A stretch of 24,617 nt of DNA from Mesostigma viride (taxonomy: Eukaryota > Streptophyta > Mesostigmatophyceae > Mesostigmatales > Mesostigmataceae): positions 1 to 24,617 of the forward strand of contig RPFO01000599.1 in assembly GCA_009746045.1 (NCBI GenBank), in the 5' to 3' direction. The first letter of the stretch is position 1. Every line of letters begins with the position of its first letter. Under the pieces are notes generated by a model that was not told where the DNA came from, ran no database searches, and saw only the letters and a program-made list of their open reading frames with translations. Positions 1 to 10,594 of this stretch are shown here, one piece after another. The translations under genes were made by a program, and so were the position numbers.

Positions 1-182
1 GCACCTCCGGCCTGCATGGTGCATGATGCAAAATAGGGATGCATGGATGCCCTGGAGCATGACATCGCATCGAATGCATGATGCACTGGAATGCATGGAT
101 GCATGGATGAATATTGGCACTGCAATGGATCGCATGGCATGCATGGAGCGATGGACCTGCCATGGATGCATGGATGGCCAAT
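1..182. repeat. Degraded GGATGCAT satellite (mirror of the array starting at 20359)
   Basis: ATGCATGGATGCATGG units are interrupted by many single-base changes, then pass into the flank 'ggatggccaatgattggctaac', which is the reverse complement of the clean array edge near 20346-20360. Confidence 0.75.
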
Positions 183-975
183 GATTGGCTAACCACACGT
201 AAGAACTGGTATGCGATGTCGGTGCGCATGGTCATTGAGTCCCCTTGCCCTCCCTATGAACTAAGGGTGAAAAGGCAGGTTGGACTCGCCCACGGGCGGC
301 ACTACCAATTGTAGTGACAATGCACACACGGGCTCGTTTGGAGCCACGGGGAAAGAGATATGAGGAAATGGGTTAGCTTCGATTTGCAATTTGATAGCCA
401 TTCCACTAAGCTGCTGTTAGAATGGGGATGCTTTTACACACTTAAAGCACCCAACACAACCCAGCACCCACCAACCTAACATTTATCAGACGTCCACTTA
501 GATGCTCTAAATTTGGGACTAATTGCAGACTCTGACAAACAAGACAATCATGGTCACACCATACTGGACCTGCTAAGGTCTACAAGATTGCATTCTAGCT
601 ATCTTCTCATTCTGTCAATTCTTTTGTTGATGCATTTATCAAAGTATTGTGTTCAGACACCTCCACTCTATGATGTTTATGATTTGCCATTAGTGGATTC
701 AAGAAACCCAATGCGCCCATGATCCTACCATTTGCAACACCACGCCTGGTGAACACCATTTTATTTAATTATTATTGCATGATGACATGGATGAGATCAC
801 CAGTTAAGACAGTGACCTGTTGTGCGAGCGCGGGACCGAGTGGCAAGATCCTTGACACTCATACATGCTCTTCTTGGCGTGTGGTTAACCACTGCGCCAG
901 CACCATACGTGGCAAGAGCACGCTGCTGTTTGGGCCCAACCAATGTTGATGAGTATAGTAAATTATATGCACTTG
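183..975. other. No gene seen; noisy mirror of about 19690-20350
   Basis: The stretch reproduces, in reverse, the unassigned spacer and repeat-unit flank of the right arm. Short open frames here do not survive comparison with the clean copy. Confidence 0.6.
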
Positions 976-1256
976 TCACTCCTCTCTTTTGGACTGCCAT
1001 GCAGAGCAAGGAAGCGGTGCAGAAGATTGTCAAGGCGACACACCAACGGGGGAGAACCCGCCGGGAAAAAATCCTCTTGGGGCAAGCCCCCTCCCGCCCA
1101 ACCGCGGTGGAGGCGTTGATGAGTAGTGTAGTAATAGGATCTAGATAGCTAGAGCTGTAGGATAGTTCGTCACGGCGGCTCCCCACCCCATCACATCATG
1201 GAATAGTGCTACATGGATCTCCCACGAGAGGCATGTTATAACCTTTAATTACTTTA
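976..1256 (+). pseudogene. Noisy mirror of truncated LINE 3' end (partner 19423-19688)
   Basis: The DNA for the RT C-terminus (Leu-Trp-Thr-Ala-Met-Gln, then Lys-Ile-Val-Lys-Ala) is recognisable but frameshifted. It is followed by the 3' end ending in 'ggcatgttataa' and an AT tail. It is not an independent copy, because its flanks match those of 19423-19688 as well. Confidence 0.65.
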
Positions 1257-1984
1257 TTAATCATTGACTGGCTGTTGGTTTGCATAGACTACTCAATTTT
1301 GCTACGTGATGTAGCGGAATCTCCTTCCATTCATTCCATATCGAACTGCTTATTGCCTTCCAGGTTGTCTGGAGGCCAGGCAATGCATCTAGTGTAGGAT
1401 TGTATAGTTACAATAAGCTTTTTCATGCAAAGGATACAAGATTTATAGAGATTCATTGATCTATTAATTAAATGAATAAGATTTTCATGGATATGGGAGC
1501 ATTAATTACATGAATCATGAATTGCACGGCAATTTTGTCAGCCCGAGCATTCGGTATCAAACAAATGCACTTTAATCATTATACAAGAGAACACCAGCGC
1601 AGCCAACCGAAATCGGGAGAATCCGGACCATAAAGGTAGCTCGAGAACCTGCCGTGTATCTTTTTCGCGTTATTCGAAAGATCGACAAGGAAGATGAAGA
1701 ATGAAAAATGTGATGAAATGATGAAATCCTTAGTGCATTGAAACAATTTATGCGGCTCTCGTGTGGAGACTAAGAGACCTAGACCGGTCCGGAACAGCCA
1801 CAATGCTGCATCCAGAGGCGCTGCTGTTCTAGCCTAACTGGACCCGGAGTGTCGTTAGATGGTGGGAGCAACCACTCTCCTAGCGATCGCATCTCCCCAC
1901 CATTTAAGAGGAGACAATACCCACGAAATGCGGAAAAACCACTGAAAAGTCAGCTAGTCAGTTCATCACGTTAGCCATGCCAAA
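1257..1984. other. No gene seen; noisy mirror of about 18760-19420
   Basis: AT-rich spacer with reverse-complement similarity to the right-arm spacer. No conserved frame, RNA gene or repeat unit is visible. Confidence 0.55.
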
Positions 1985-2340
1985 TGATTCAAACGTCCAA
2001 GACTAAGACACAACGGAAATAATGCAAAGGGCAAAAAGCGAAGAAGGACAGCACTTTAATGTCGCGGAAACAAAAGCCCGCGGCAGCCAGAAAAACTCGG
2101 TTCGCCGCCCAGCGACCCCAGCGCCAAGCGATGTGGACAACGAATCCCCAAAGTGCCAAAAAGCTCGGACACGGCCGCAAGAATCTGGCATCACGGCAGT
2201 TCAGATTGCCCGAGAGATTACAAATAACAACAGATACTATGCGTAAAGACCGGTCACGACGCTGATATAGTAGAGCTATGTCGCCCAAAGGCAGACACCC
2301 GAAAGATGCTGAGGTGACGTTTGCAAAAAACATCGGACTG
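1985..2340 (+). pseudogene. Noisy mirror of the gene-like remnant at 18460-18755
   Basis: The stretch 'gcaaagggcaaaaagcgaagaaggacagcactttaatg' corresponds, with indels, to the Cys/Lys-rich segment on the minus strand near 18680-18740. See that entry for the readable version. Confidence 0.5.
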
Positions 2341-3447
2341 AAAAAAAATTAAATAAAAATTCATAACAATGCTCGTGGAGTCATGTAGCAAATATTTCAT
2401 CGATGATGGGGTGGAGAGCAGCCGCCAGTGATCGGAACTATCCTAACTCTATCTTAGAAAAGCCTAACATACACTTCTCTCAAAAACGCCTCCTCCGCTT
2501 GGGGGTGTGCCCACACCAGGGTCGGGCGTGTGTGCGCATCGACATCACTCTTCCACCGCATCCTTGTCCTGCTGGCAGTCAAAGAACGCAGAGAGAGAGT
2601 GGATGCGTGTACTCAAACTGGGCTGGGGAAACCACTGGTCCGAACATCAGCAACTTGGATATAGAATTCAGGTACATGTTCCCTACCTTTTAGCATGTTC
2701 TTGCCAGGCCAGGTCAAAATGTTGCCGCCCGTTGGCCGACGCGCTGGGGACCGGCCAGACCAGCGGCAAACACAAAACTGGGTGAATCTGACCTGCGCTG
2801 GATGCGGAGAAGCAAGATGTCTGACAAATGCTCATTCCTAGCTGTCTAATCTCGTCCGAAATACGCCGGCATACCGTGATACAAAGACTCTAAGGACCTA
2901 CGTGAAGAAAACTCACCGACATTCAGGACCTGTCGGAAGCATCCGGGTTACCGTGCCGTCTAGCTTGCTGCAGTGTTGCCTCAGCTGTAGTGTCCTAGTG
3001 CACTCGGCGCCATACGTGACGCACCGGTGAGGAGACAGGACTTAAGAACAGAGCATGCGCTTGCGACTGCTCCGTCCCAAGGCCCTTGGAGCGCCAGTAG
3101 GTGAATTGGGCGAACGGAGCTGTGGCCCAGGAAAAGGCCGATGGGTCCACATCGTTCGGCAGTGATCGGAAGCCCACACTCCCAACAGTCTTGAAGCGGG
3201 TCGCGGAGAGTGGGGACCTCCGTCCCGGATCTAGCAGGCGCGGGCAGCGTGGGGCGACTGGAAGCCCCAATCACCATCGCTCAGTTTTGACACTAATCTC
3301 CAACCCCACCGCCCCTTCCCTCCGGCCCAGACAGTTCCAGCCAGGTCTGAATGTGCTCGGGTACCTAGCGCGGCGTATGAGAGCGTCACGGTAATATGGT
3401 ACTGTCGTCCGCGTAAATCAGGTCAGCCAGCAGGTACCCGTGCTAAA
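2341..3447 (-). pseudogene. Noisy mirror of RT-bearing LINE (partner 17426-18447)
   Basis: On the minus strand, pieces of the RT C-terminal half are visible in shifting frames, such as Met-Val-Ile-Gly-Ala-Ser-Ser-Arg-Pro near 3270. The whole RT fragment is present but frameshifted many times. The 3' tail lies at about 2341-2370 and the 5' truncation near 3447, next to the same target word (acatcggactt) as on the right arm. It is therefore the same insertion seen again. Confidence 0.75.
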
Positions 3448-3711
3448 ACATCGGACTTGACGTAGAGTCATAATGGCACGCGTCCATAGTTCTTGACCAA
3501 CTAAACGCTCCGCATAGAGCAATTCAAAAGAGTCCGTGAACTGAAATCAACACGATACGGAACAAAGACTGGGAAAAAAACGATGGTAACTGAGAAAGAA
3601 CAAACACATATTTTGCTGTGTCGGGAAAGGAGAGTGATATCCGGCCACGAAACCACCAACCAACCGGTAACGATAAAAGGAAATCATTTATCAATCTGCC
3701 AGTTAAGTCTG

Positions 3712-4005
3712 AATTTATTAAACAATTAATTAAAACATATATCTCCGTTGGGAGCTTATGTAACACATAGCCCTGAGGTGGGCATATGGTTATATACAAT
3801 CCTATACTACACATTGCAGGTGAATTTGAATATGTCAACAGTAACTCCAGCCTTGGAGTATATGTAGCACATAGCCCTGAGAGGGCATTATGGAAATCCT
3901 ATCATACATCCTCAGCTATTCCCTCGCAAAGGGTTGGGATGTAAACAACACATTGCTTAGGCTGCACCAAACGAGAACAAGTAACAAACCTGCACCACTT
4001 CATGA
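3712..4005 (-). repeat. Noisy mirror of nested LINE 3' ends (partner 16916-17200)
   Basis: The hairpin words 'atctccgttgggagcttatgt' and 'gtaacacatagccctgag' recur, with the second end nearby, matching the two stacked ends on the right arm. Confidence 0.6.
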
Positions 4006-4264
4006 TGTAATCGCGCTATCGCTACTTGCAGGCTGGGCCCGGGGCGAAAATACCCTGTAAATCAGTCATAATGCTTTTGCTCTTATTCTTTGCACACGGT
4101 TTCAGCACCCACCCGGTTGATTTGCCACCCTTTTTGCGTTCTCCGTACCAGAAAACTGTCATGTAAAATGATTCCAATTACAAAAATGGACCTGCGGATC
4201 AACGGCAACTGGCCATCTTACATTAATTCCCTATCATTTAAATTTAACTCACCATGAGCTTGCA

Positions 4265-4490
4265 TAGTCAAGGCTGAAACGCAACGACCCTAGTAGGCCA
4301 AAACACACCTCCCCAAGCGGAGAGAGGCGTTGTCACTGCATGAGATAGAGTAGTTAGACTTCTAAGACTAGGCTAGATTTAGAGTTAGGTTAGTTCGATT
4401 ACCGCGGCTCCTATCACACACCACCATCCATCAAGAAAATAATGTGCGACATGATCTTAATCAACGGATGGCTGTTATAATTTAATTAGC
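4265..4490 (+). repeat. Noisy mirror of short LINE 3' end (partner 16507-16709)
   Basis: It starts at 'gtcaaggctgaaacg' and ends at 'ggctgttataatttaatt', with the target word 'tgcatagtc' before it. The TSD-flanked right-arm insertion has the same order. Confidence 0.55.
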
Positions 4491-5019
4491 TTGCATTGAT
4501 CAATTGAGTTTGGCCACAGATTTAGTGTGCACAAGGTCACCTATTAAAAAAAAATGATACATATATTCTATATCTATTTGCCCTAGCTCTACCCAGGGGT
4601 ACTATCACTAAGCTAGCAATGCTTCATCCGCCGTTCAAACACGATCCGGCCACATAATACACACTGGAAAAGATACACATAGTTTAACAATGCAAGAAGA
4701 TCCAAATGACCTGAGAAAAATGAACCCCCACTATTAATCATTTAATTAGGAACATCACTCCGTTGTGAGTAAATGTCGCACAATCCCTTGATACCCAAAG
4801 GCATACGCAAAGGCATACCGAGCCACGAGTAAATCCAGCGAAAATAAAAAGAGGTAAAAACCCAATTATTTATAGAGAGGAGAACTTTTTGAATCGGAGC
4901 TCATAACTTTCACGTAGTTGAGCACCGGATTCAGCTGTGAATATCACAATCGCTTCGTTCTAAATATCTTAGATCGCCATGCGATATAATTTTCCGAAAG
5001 CTGTAACGGGCACTAACGA

Positions 5020-6470
5020 ATGAGCAAACGCCTCTCGACGCAACGCAGGCCTGGCGGCTGCGCTTGCAGCATGAAAATTACGTCTGCCAGCCCCGGCTGC
5101 AGCTTCGAGCCAACGGCCCAGAGGCAGCAAGGCGCACTAGCCAAGCATCTAGTGGTCGCCCAAGCCGCCTCGAGCCGCGCCGTCGCCCGCAGGCGTCGCC
5201 TGAACCCAAAGCGCTAGTCAGCTCTGCCGAAGCGAGTGGACAGGAGCTCGACTTTGTCGCGAAGCAGCCAGCCGCTTCCTTGACACGGCTTAACCCGGAA
5301 CCATCCTGGTCATGCGTGTTTTATGGAACGCACGACTCGCCTTCTTGCACTATGCAAGCAGCTCTATCAACCAAGGTCGCCTTTTGACCCTCGCTGGGTT
5401 GGCGTTCGCCTCTTTCGACATCATTCCAGCCATACCCCGCCCTTTCCTCCAGCATGCGCTCTCTCCCTTCCTGGACGCGTCCATCGGGAGCTTTGGCCCC
5501 CAGCCTCTCACCACCACCTATAACGAATCCTCCCTCCGCTCACTCCTTAAGGAGGTTCCTCGAGGAGCACGTGGACCCCATACTGCTGCAGATGTGGCGG
5601 CCATCGGCGGCACGCTGACTGACCGAGCTTTCCCCTCTTTCCAACCGCCACCTCCCACCATCTCCACCGCCACCTCCACCCTCCTCCGCCTCCGTTCCGC
5701 CGGCCAAACCACCTCCACCTCGACGACCATCCCGCCCAGCTCCGTACATCGCACCAGCGTCTTAAGGACAACGCCATCGCTATCGGAGGTCTGCAGAACA
5801 CGGGCAGGGCCCTCACCGCCCAGGCGGCTTTGAAGGACATTGCCGCCAAGGCCGCCCGGCTGGCCTGTGCCGGCATGGCTCCTTCCCATCACCACCTGGG
5901 CGGACATGCTTAAGCAAAGCATACCACCTCCACGCACCTCCGCAGTCGCAGCCAGCATCAAACGGCAGCGCGTTGACCTCCGCGAGGAGGCGAGGCTCGC
6001 CAGGCGCACAGTACAACGTCATTGTCAAGAACTTCACCAGGAGAAGTGAGGACTCCGAGAACTTTTGCGTGCGTAACATTGAGCGAGAAAGATCCCTGTC
6101 GCATGGCCTAAAAATATCGGTGGATCGGCGCTGGCCGCACCGCCTTCCCCGCGCGCGGGGTAAGGCAGCGCCCCCGCTCCTTTTCTCACCTTAAGACCCC
6201 GGCGGACAAGATTCTTTCTCAGACGCCGCAAGCGCTCGGAGAAGACTCTCTTCACCCTTGATGACGACCTGACCCTGGCGCAGCAACAACGGCGACGGGA
6301 AGCTATGGCCGATTCTACCTCCAGCTCCGGCAGACCAAGGCGGGCCAGCCGGTGTTATGGAAGCGCGGCCCATCTACGATCGGCACAAGCCCTGGCAGGC
6401 GACCCCCCCCCCCCCCGCGCCCCAGCGACTCCAGACGCATTAGGGAATACAGCAGTATTTAGTAAGACAC
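5020..6470 (+). pseudogene. Noisy mirror of ORF1 gene (partner 14633-16063)
   Basis: It begins with the same first eight residues as the intact protein (Met-Ser-Lys-Arg-Leu-Ser-Thr-Gln) and loses frame within about 30 nt. The remaining DNA follows the intact ORF1 to its end through many one-base indels. I infer sequencing noise rather than a decayed gene, because nucleotide identity stays high and indels dominate. It should not be counted as a second ORF1 locus without read evidence. Confidence 0.8.
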
Positions 6471-7205
6471 AATAGATAGACCGTGGCCAATGTAATGTAC
6501 GCCTCCTAGAGGCACTATCCTAGCTAAGCACCGCGCTTTCCTTAATCATGTACATGTGATTTGTATGCCTATGATGAGCACGCCCAGATGATGCTAGCTT
6601 TATTTAGTTATGTTCTGTGCCCATGCAGGAGTTAACTCTTCTGCGAGACGCCATGCCCTAGCTTCTTTTGTATAGCTATGCTGCTTCTTCCCCCTATGAA
6701 CAGGCTCCCCTTCGCTGGGCATAGCTTGAGATCATGGATGCAAGTGCCCTGGAATAGCACCTAGAGCAGGGTCCTTTACATCCCACCTTGCAGAGAAGTT
6801 AGCTTAGGATGTATGATAGGCATATTGCCCCCTCTCAAGGCCTTGTCTACATAATACTCCCAACGGGAAAGATTACGAAATCAATTCAATTCACATTCAA
6901 GTATCCCTAGCAAAGATCAGAGATTACCTTTAAAACCATATCCCCTTCTCAAAGGAAAAATTAAATTAAATTAAATTGAACACCATCTCCATTAGGACAC
7001 ACATGTAGACACATTATCCTGACAAGAGGCATTAATAATTATTAATTAGGACACGACTACGTTGGGGGTACATGTGGCTACATAGCCTGAGAATGGAGGA
7101 TAGGTGTCTCCTTGGCTTTGGCTATTTAATAACATTTCTGGCTACTTCCTGCAAAGGGTAGGATGGAACATACACCTGCTCTAGGGCACCAAGGGCCACG
7201 GACCC
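6471..7205. repeat. Noisy mirror of ORF1-element 3' UTR and stacked 3' ends (partner about 13905-14632)
   Basis: It contains 'gtacgcctcctagaggcactatcctagc', the 'ctagagcagggtcctttacatccc' block, the hairpin words 'atactcccaacggg' near 6855 and a TTCAA tail near 6890. Two minus-strand ends follow near 6978-7010 and 7030-7200. Confidence 0.6.
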
Positions 7206-7509
7206 ATGATGTCTCAGAGACTCATTAGTCCAAATTAGACTTAATTTGACGTCTGATATAAAGTGTGTAAAAGTACCTACCATTCTAAACAGCAGAAACA
7301 GTGGATGGCTACAATTGTGCAAATCGAAGCACTGGCGTGAACCGATTTCTATATTCTCTTCCCCGTGGCTCCAACAGACCCGTTGCGACATGCCAACTAC
7401 GATATGCAGCCGCCGAGGCCCAACACGCTTTCTCAAACCTTAGTTTCATGAGGCAAGGAGGACTAAATGACCATAGCGCACGACACGCAAGCACTTATTT
7501 GATTAGCCA

Positions 7510-8655
7510 ATAATCCATCCAGGTGCATCCATGCATCATGATCCATTGCATCATGCATCCATGCATCCAATGCATCCATGCATCCATGCATCCTGCATCC
7601 ATGCATCCATGGCAGTCCATGCATCCATGCATTCCAATGACATCCATGCATCCATGCATCCATGCATCATGCCATCAGCATCATGCATCCATGCATCCAT
7701 GATCCATGCATCATGCAAATCCATGCATCCATGCATCCAATAGCATCCATGCATCCTTGCATCCATGGCATCCTGCCATCATGATCATACCATCCATGCA
7801 TCCATGCATCCATGCATCCATCCATGCATCAGGAATCCATGACACCATGCCACCCATGCACCCATGCACCCATGACAACCCGATGCACCCATGCACCCAT
7901 GCCACCCATTGCACCCCATGCACCCATTGACGCCATGCACCCAGCACCCAGCACCCATGCACCCATGCCCCATGCACCCCATAGCACCCATGACCCAGCA
8001 CCCACTGCACCCATGCACCATGCACCCATGCACCCATGCACCATGCATCCATGCATACCATGCATTCCATGCATCCATGAGCGGATCAAGCATCCATGCA
8101 TCCATGCATCCATGCATCCATGCATCCATGCAGGCCATGCATCCATGCATCACCCTAGTGTATTGGGAATTATTTCCCTGATCCAGGTGCATCCATGAAT
8201 CCATGCTCCATGCCAGGTCCAATGCATCCATGCATCCATGCATCCATGATCCATTGGCATTCCATGCATCATGCAGGTGCCATGCATCCATGCATCCAAT
8301 GCATGCCATGCATCCAGTTGCATCCATGCAATTCATGATCCATGCATCATGCATCCATTGCTCCATCGCAGATCACATCCAAGTCGCATTCCATACCTCA
8401 TAACATCCATACCATCCATCCAATCCATCCATCCTCACATCCATCCATCCATCCATCCATCCAATCCATCCATCCATCATCCATCCATCATTCCATCCAT
8501 CGCATTCCATCCCATCATCCACATGACCATCTCATCCATCAATCCATCGCATCCATTCATCCATACCATCCATCCATCCAGTCCATCCATCCAATCCATC
8601 CATCCATCCACTCCATCCATCCATACCCATCCATCCATCCATCCATCACTCATCA
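7510..8655. repeat. Degraded CCATGCAT, CCCATGCA and CCAT satellite (mirror of 12516-13599)
   Basis: The block order is the reverse of the clean arrays: octamers, then a CACCCATG-rich block (about 7850-8050), then octamers, then CCAT tetramers (about 8400-8655). Units are scrambled by indels. Long His/Met/Cys/Pro open frames are by-products of the repeat. Confidence 0.8.
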
Positions 8656-8702
8656 AGCACACCGTTATATGCGTCACATAGGTAGAGATAAAACAACCTT
8701 CA

Positions 8703-10580
8703 AACCCCTATACACTGATTGGGAGGGCATCCAACCTTGTCTCACTGCCTCAAGTGGTCAGGCCACAACAATTTCTCTGCATCATGGCGATACCTAACTG
8801 CGAGTGCTAAATGATTCTTGGCTTCGATGCGGCAATCAATGTGCTGCCCGTCACAGTTTAGTCCATTAGCCCTTGCCTAGTTCGTTGCAACACTTATTAC
8901 ACGCTGTCAACACAACAAGACACACATACATGTCCCATTGGGGAGCCACGGAGTAATGGCATTGCCGCAGTAAATGCCAAAGTGAATGCTAAATACATCG
9001 ACCCCTAGTGTAGGAATAATTAATTGGTACTCTTGTGCACATGCATGGCTGCCAAAATGAATTAAAACACGCAGATGGATACTTGTTTACAGAAGTTATA
9101 CTTTGAATACGTCGTCGTGTAAACCAACGCTCTTCGCCCTAGGCTACATCGTTCACATTAAGCGCATGTATATGAGTATGAATATGCTACGTGTGCTGTT
9201 GCTTCAAACTTGTTCCTATACACAATCACACTGTCACAAAAACTGGCGTTCATCCAATACAGAAAACGCCCGCCACAAATTCCAAGCAGGATCTGAACGT
9301 AGACTTGGCCGTGATGCTGACCATTTCAAGCAACTTTGAATTACTGGCAAGCAATGGCGACCGTAATGTCAATCACCAGCACGCAGCACCTGCTATAAGA
9401 AAAAATCCAGCAACTACTAGCAAAAGTCAGGTGGGTGACAGGTGCGTGGGGTATGCAGTCAAGATCAAGCAGTGGAAAACATGGGCACAGTAGTGCTTCC
9501 CATCCCACGAACAGCCAAAGTCTCCCTAAAAAATGTGTTCTTGATGCACGTTTGATGCACGGGAGCTAATCCAAAGATGTTCCCCAAGGAAATACAGGGA
9601 GAGCCTGTGGGGAAAACAGGGGGGAAGCTGCATTGCGGATAATGACCCACTGTATATGCTCCCGACCCGTTGCCGACCGAAAGCAAATGGTAAGAAACTA
9701 CCTGGACGGTAATGATGTAATGGAAAGACGTAAGAAGCTTTCCCGAACCGACGGAAGGACGACAAAGCGCAGCGTGTAAGGCAGAGGCAGTTGCGTGTTG
9801 CTGAAAATGACGTGACCAAAACGGTTGCCGATCATGAAAAACCGGACCTCCATCCCGTTGCTGACGGAAACACAGTGTAGAGACGCGGCCTGGCTTGGAA
9901 GCAGGACAGTCGATGGAAAAACGTTAGACGAACTTCCCAACCGAAGTACTTACAAAAAAATGCAGCGGTAGAGACTGCAGCCTGCCTGCAGTGCAGGAAC
10001 GCCAACCAGAAGCGAAGGGTTCCTGCGAAATAGAAGGAGACAGGCCGGAATACAGAGGGTAAAGTATTCCTTGGATGACGTTACGACTCGAAGTGGGTAA
10101 AAAATGGAAGTGGCCGACTGAAAAGTCGCTGGCATTTCTGCCCTGGATGGAAACGTTGGGTAAGTAAATCGACCCGTTAGCAATAAAATGGGAAGAGCGC
10201 CCAGACGAAACAACCGCAGCTTACCCAAGCGAGATGAACTCTTTCTTGACAGTCGTCCATGCCAACGTCGGCCAGCCCGGGCCAGGTAGCTGCCGCAGCC
10301 ATGCCGCACCAGAATTTGAATTTTGTGCCCGGCAACGTTCCTAAAATGCAGGAATGGCTGGGCCGACGGCCGACGCGTGGCCCGTGGCCCATGGCCCGTC
10401 GCCCGTGTTTTTACGTGCCTGCGCCTGGCCTGCCTTAACGTTGTTACGCCCGCGCACTCCCCAGCCTTGCGCACGCCAGCCTTGCGCACGCTGCGCCGCG
10501 CCCAGCCTTGCGCATTCCCAGCCTTGCGCATCCCAGCCTTGCGCATCGTCTGAAGAAATCAGTGACTGATGTTTACAAAA
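8703..10580 (+). repeat. Inner left arm of the palindrome, apparently identical to 10585-12462
   Basis: Coordinates pair as x + y = 21165 throughout; for example 9103 pairs with 12062 and 9950 with 11215. Translations in matching frames are the same on both arms, so I see no mismatch over about 1,878 bp. It is the unique core of the repeat unit found again at 20905-22789. Relative to that third copy it has 28 extra bases at 9891-9918 and at least two single-base differences. No recognisable protein or RNA is encoded; a 198-residue frame (9950-10546, minus) looks incidental. Confidence 0.9.
10461..10546 (+). repeat. Minisatellite, five CCAGCCTTGCGCA units (left arm)
   Basis: Five 13-bp units are separated by 1-20 bp spacers close to the palindrome centre. 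On the opposite strand the unit reads TGCGCAAGGCTGG. Confidence 0.85.
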
Positions 10581-10594
10581 GAGTTTTTGTAAAC
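10571..10594. other. Palindrome centre with 4-nt loop GAGT
   Basis: The ten bases gtttacaaaa (10571-10580) pair with ttttgtaaac (10585-10594) around the loop gagt (10581-10584). The right arm ends with the full 14-mer gagtttttgtaaac, whose reverse complement also ends the third copy at 22776-22789. The left arm lacks its last four bases. Confidence 0.9.

Larger units (their letters stand above)
1..8702. repeat. Outer left arm of giant inverted repeat; noisy mirror of 12463 to about 20400
   Basis: Every feature of the right arm recurs here in reverse order and opposite strand: satellites, ORF1 element, RT fragment and all nested insertions. Pairings include 5020 with 16063, 6446 with 14660, and about 182 with about 20354. 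Differences are mostly scattered one-base insertions and deletions that break every reading frame. The arm is about 600 nt longer than its partner over about 8.5 kb. Divergence starts abruptly at 8702; inward of that the arms match. Old duplications usually show mainly substitutions, so I infer unpolished insertion-rich long-read sequence. Gene-like stretches in this arm should be read from their right-arm partners. Confidence 0.85.

Noticed and set aside
5020-6470. Second ORF1 locus as an independent decayed gene
   Set aside because: It shares flanks and nested insertions with the mirror copy, and differs by read-error-like indels.
9950-10546. 198-codon frame present in all three copies of the core (also 10619-11215 and 22155-22751)
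   Set aside because: The copies are nearly identical DNA, so conservation is uninformative. The N-terminus is translated minisatellite and no motif is recognisable.
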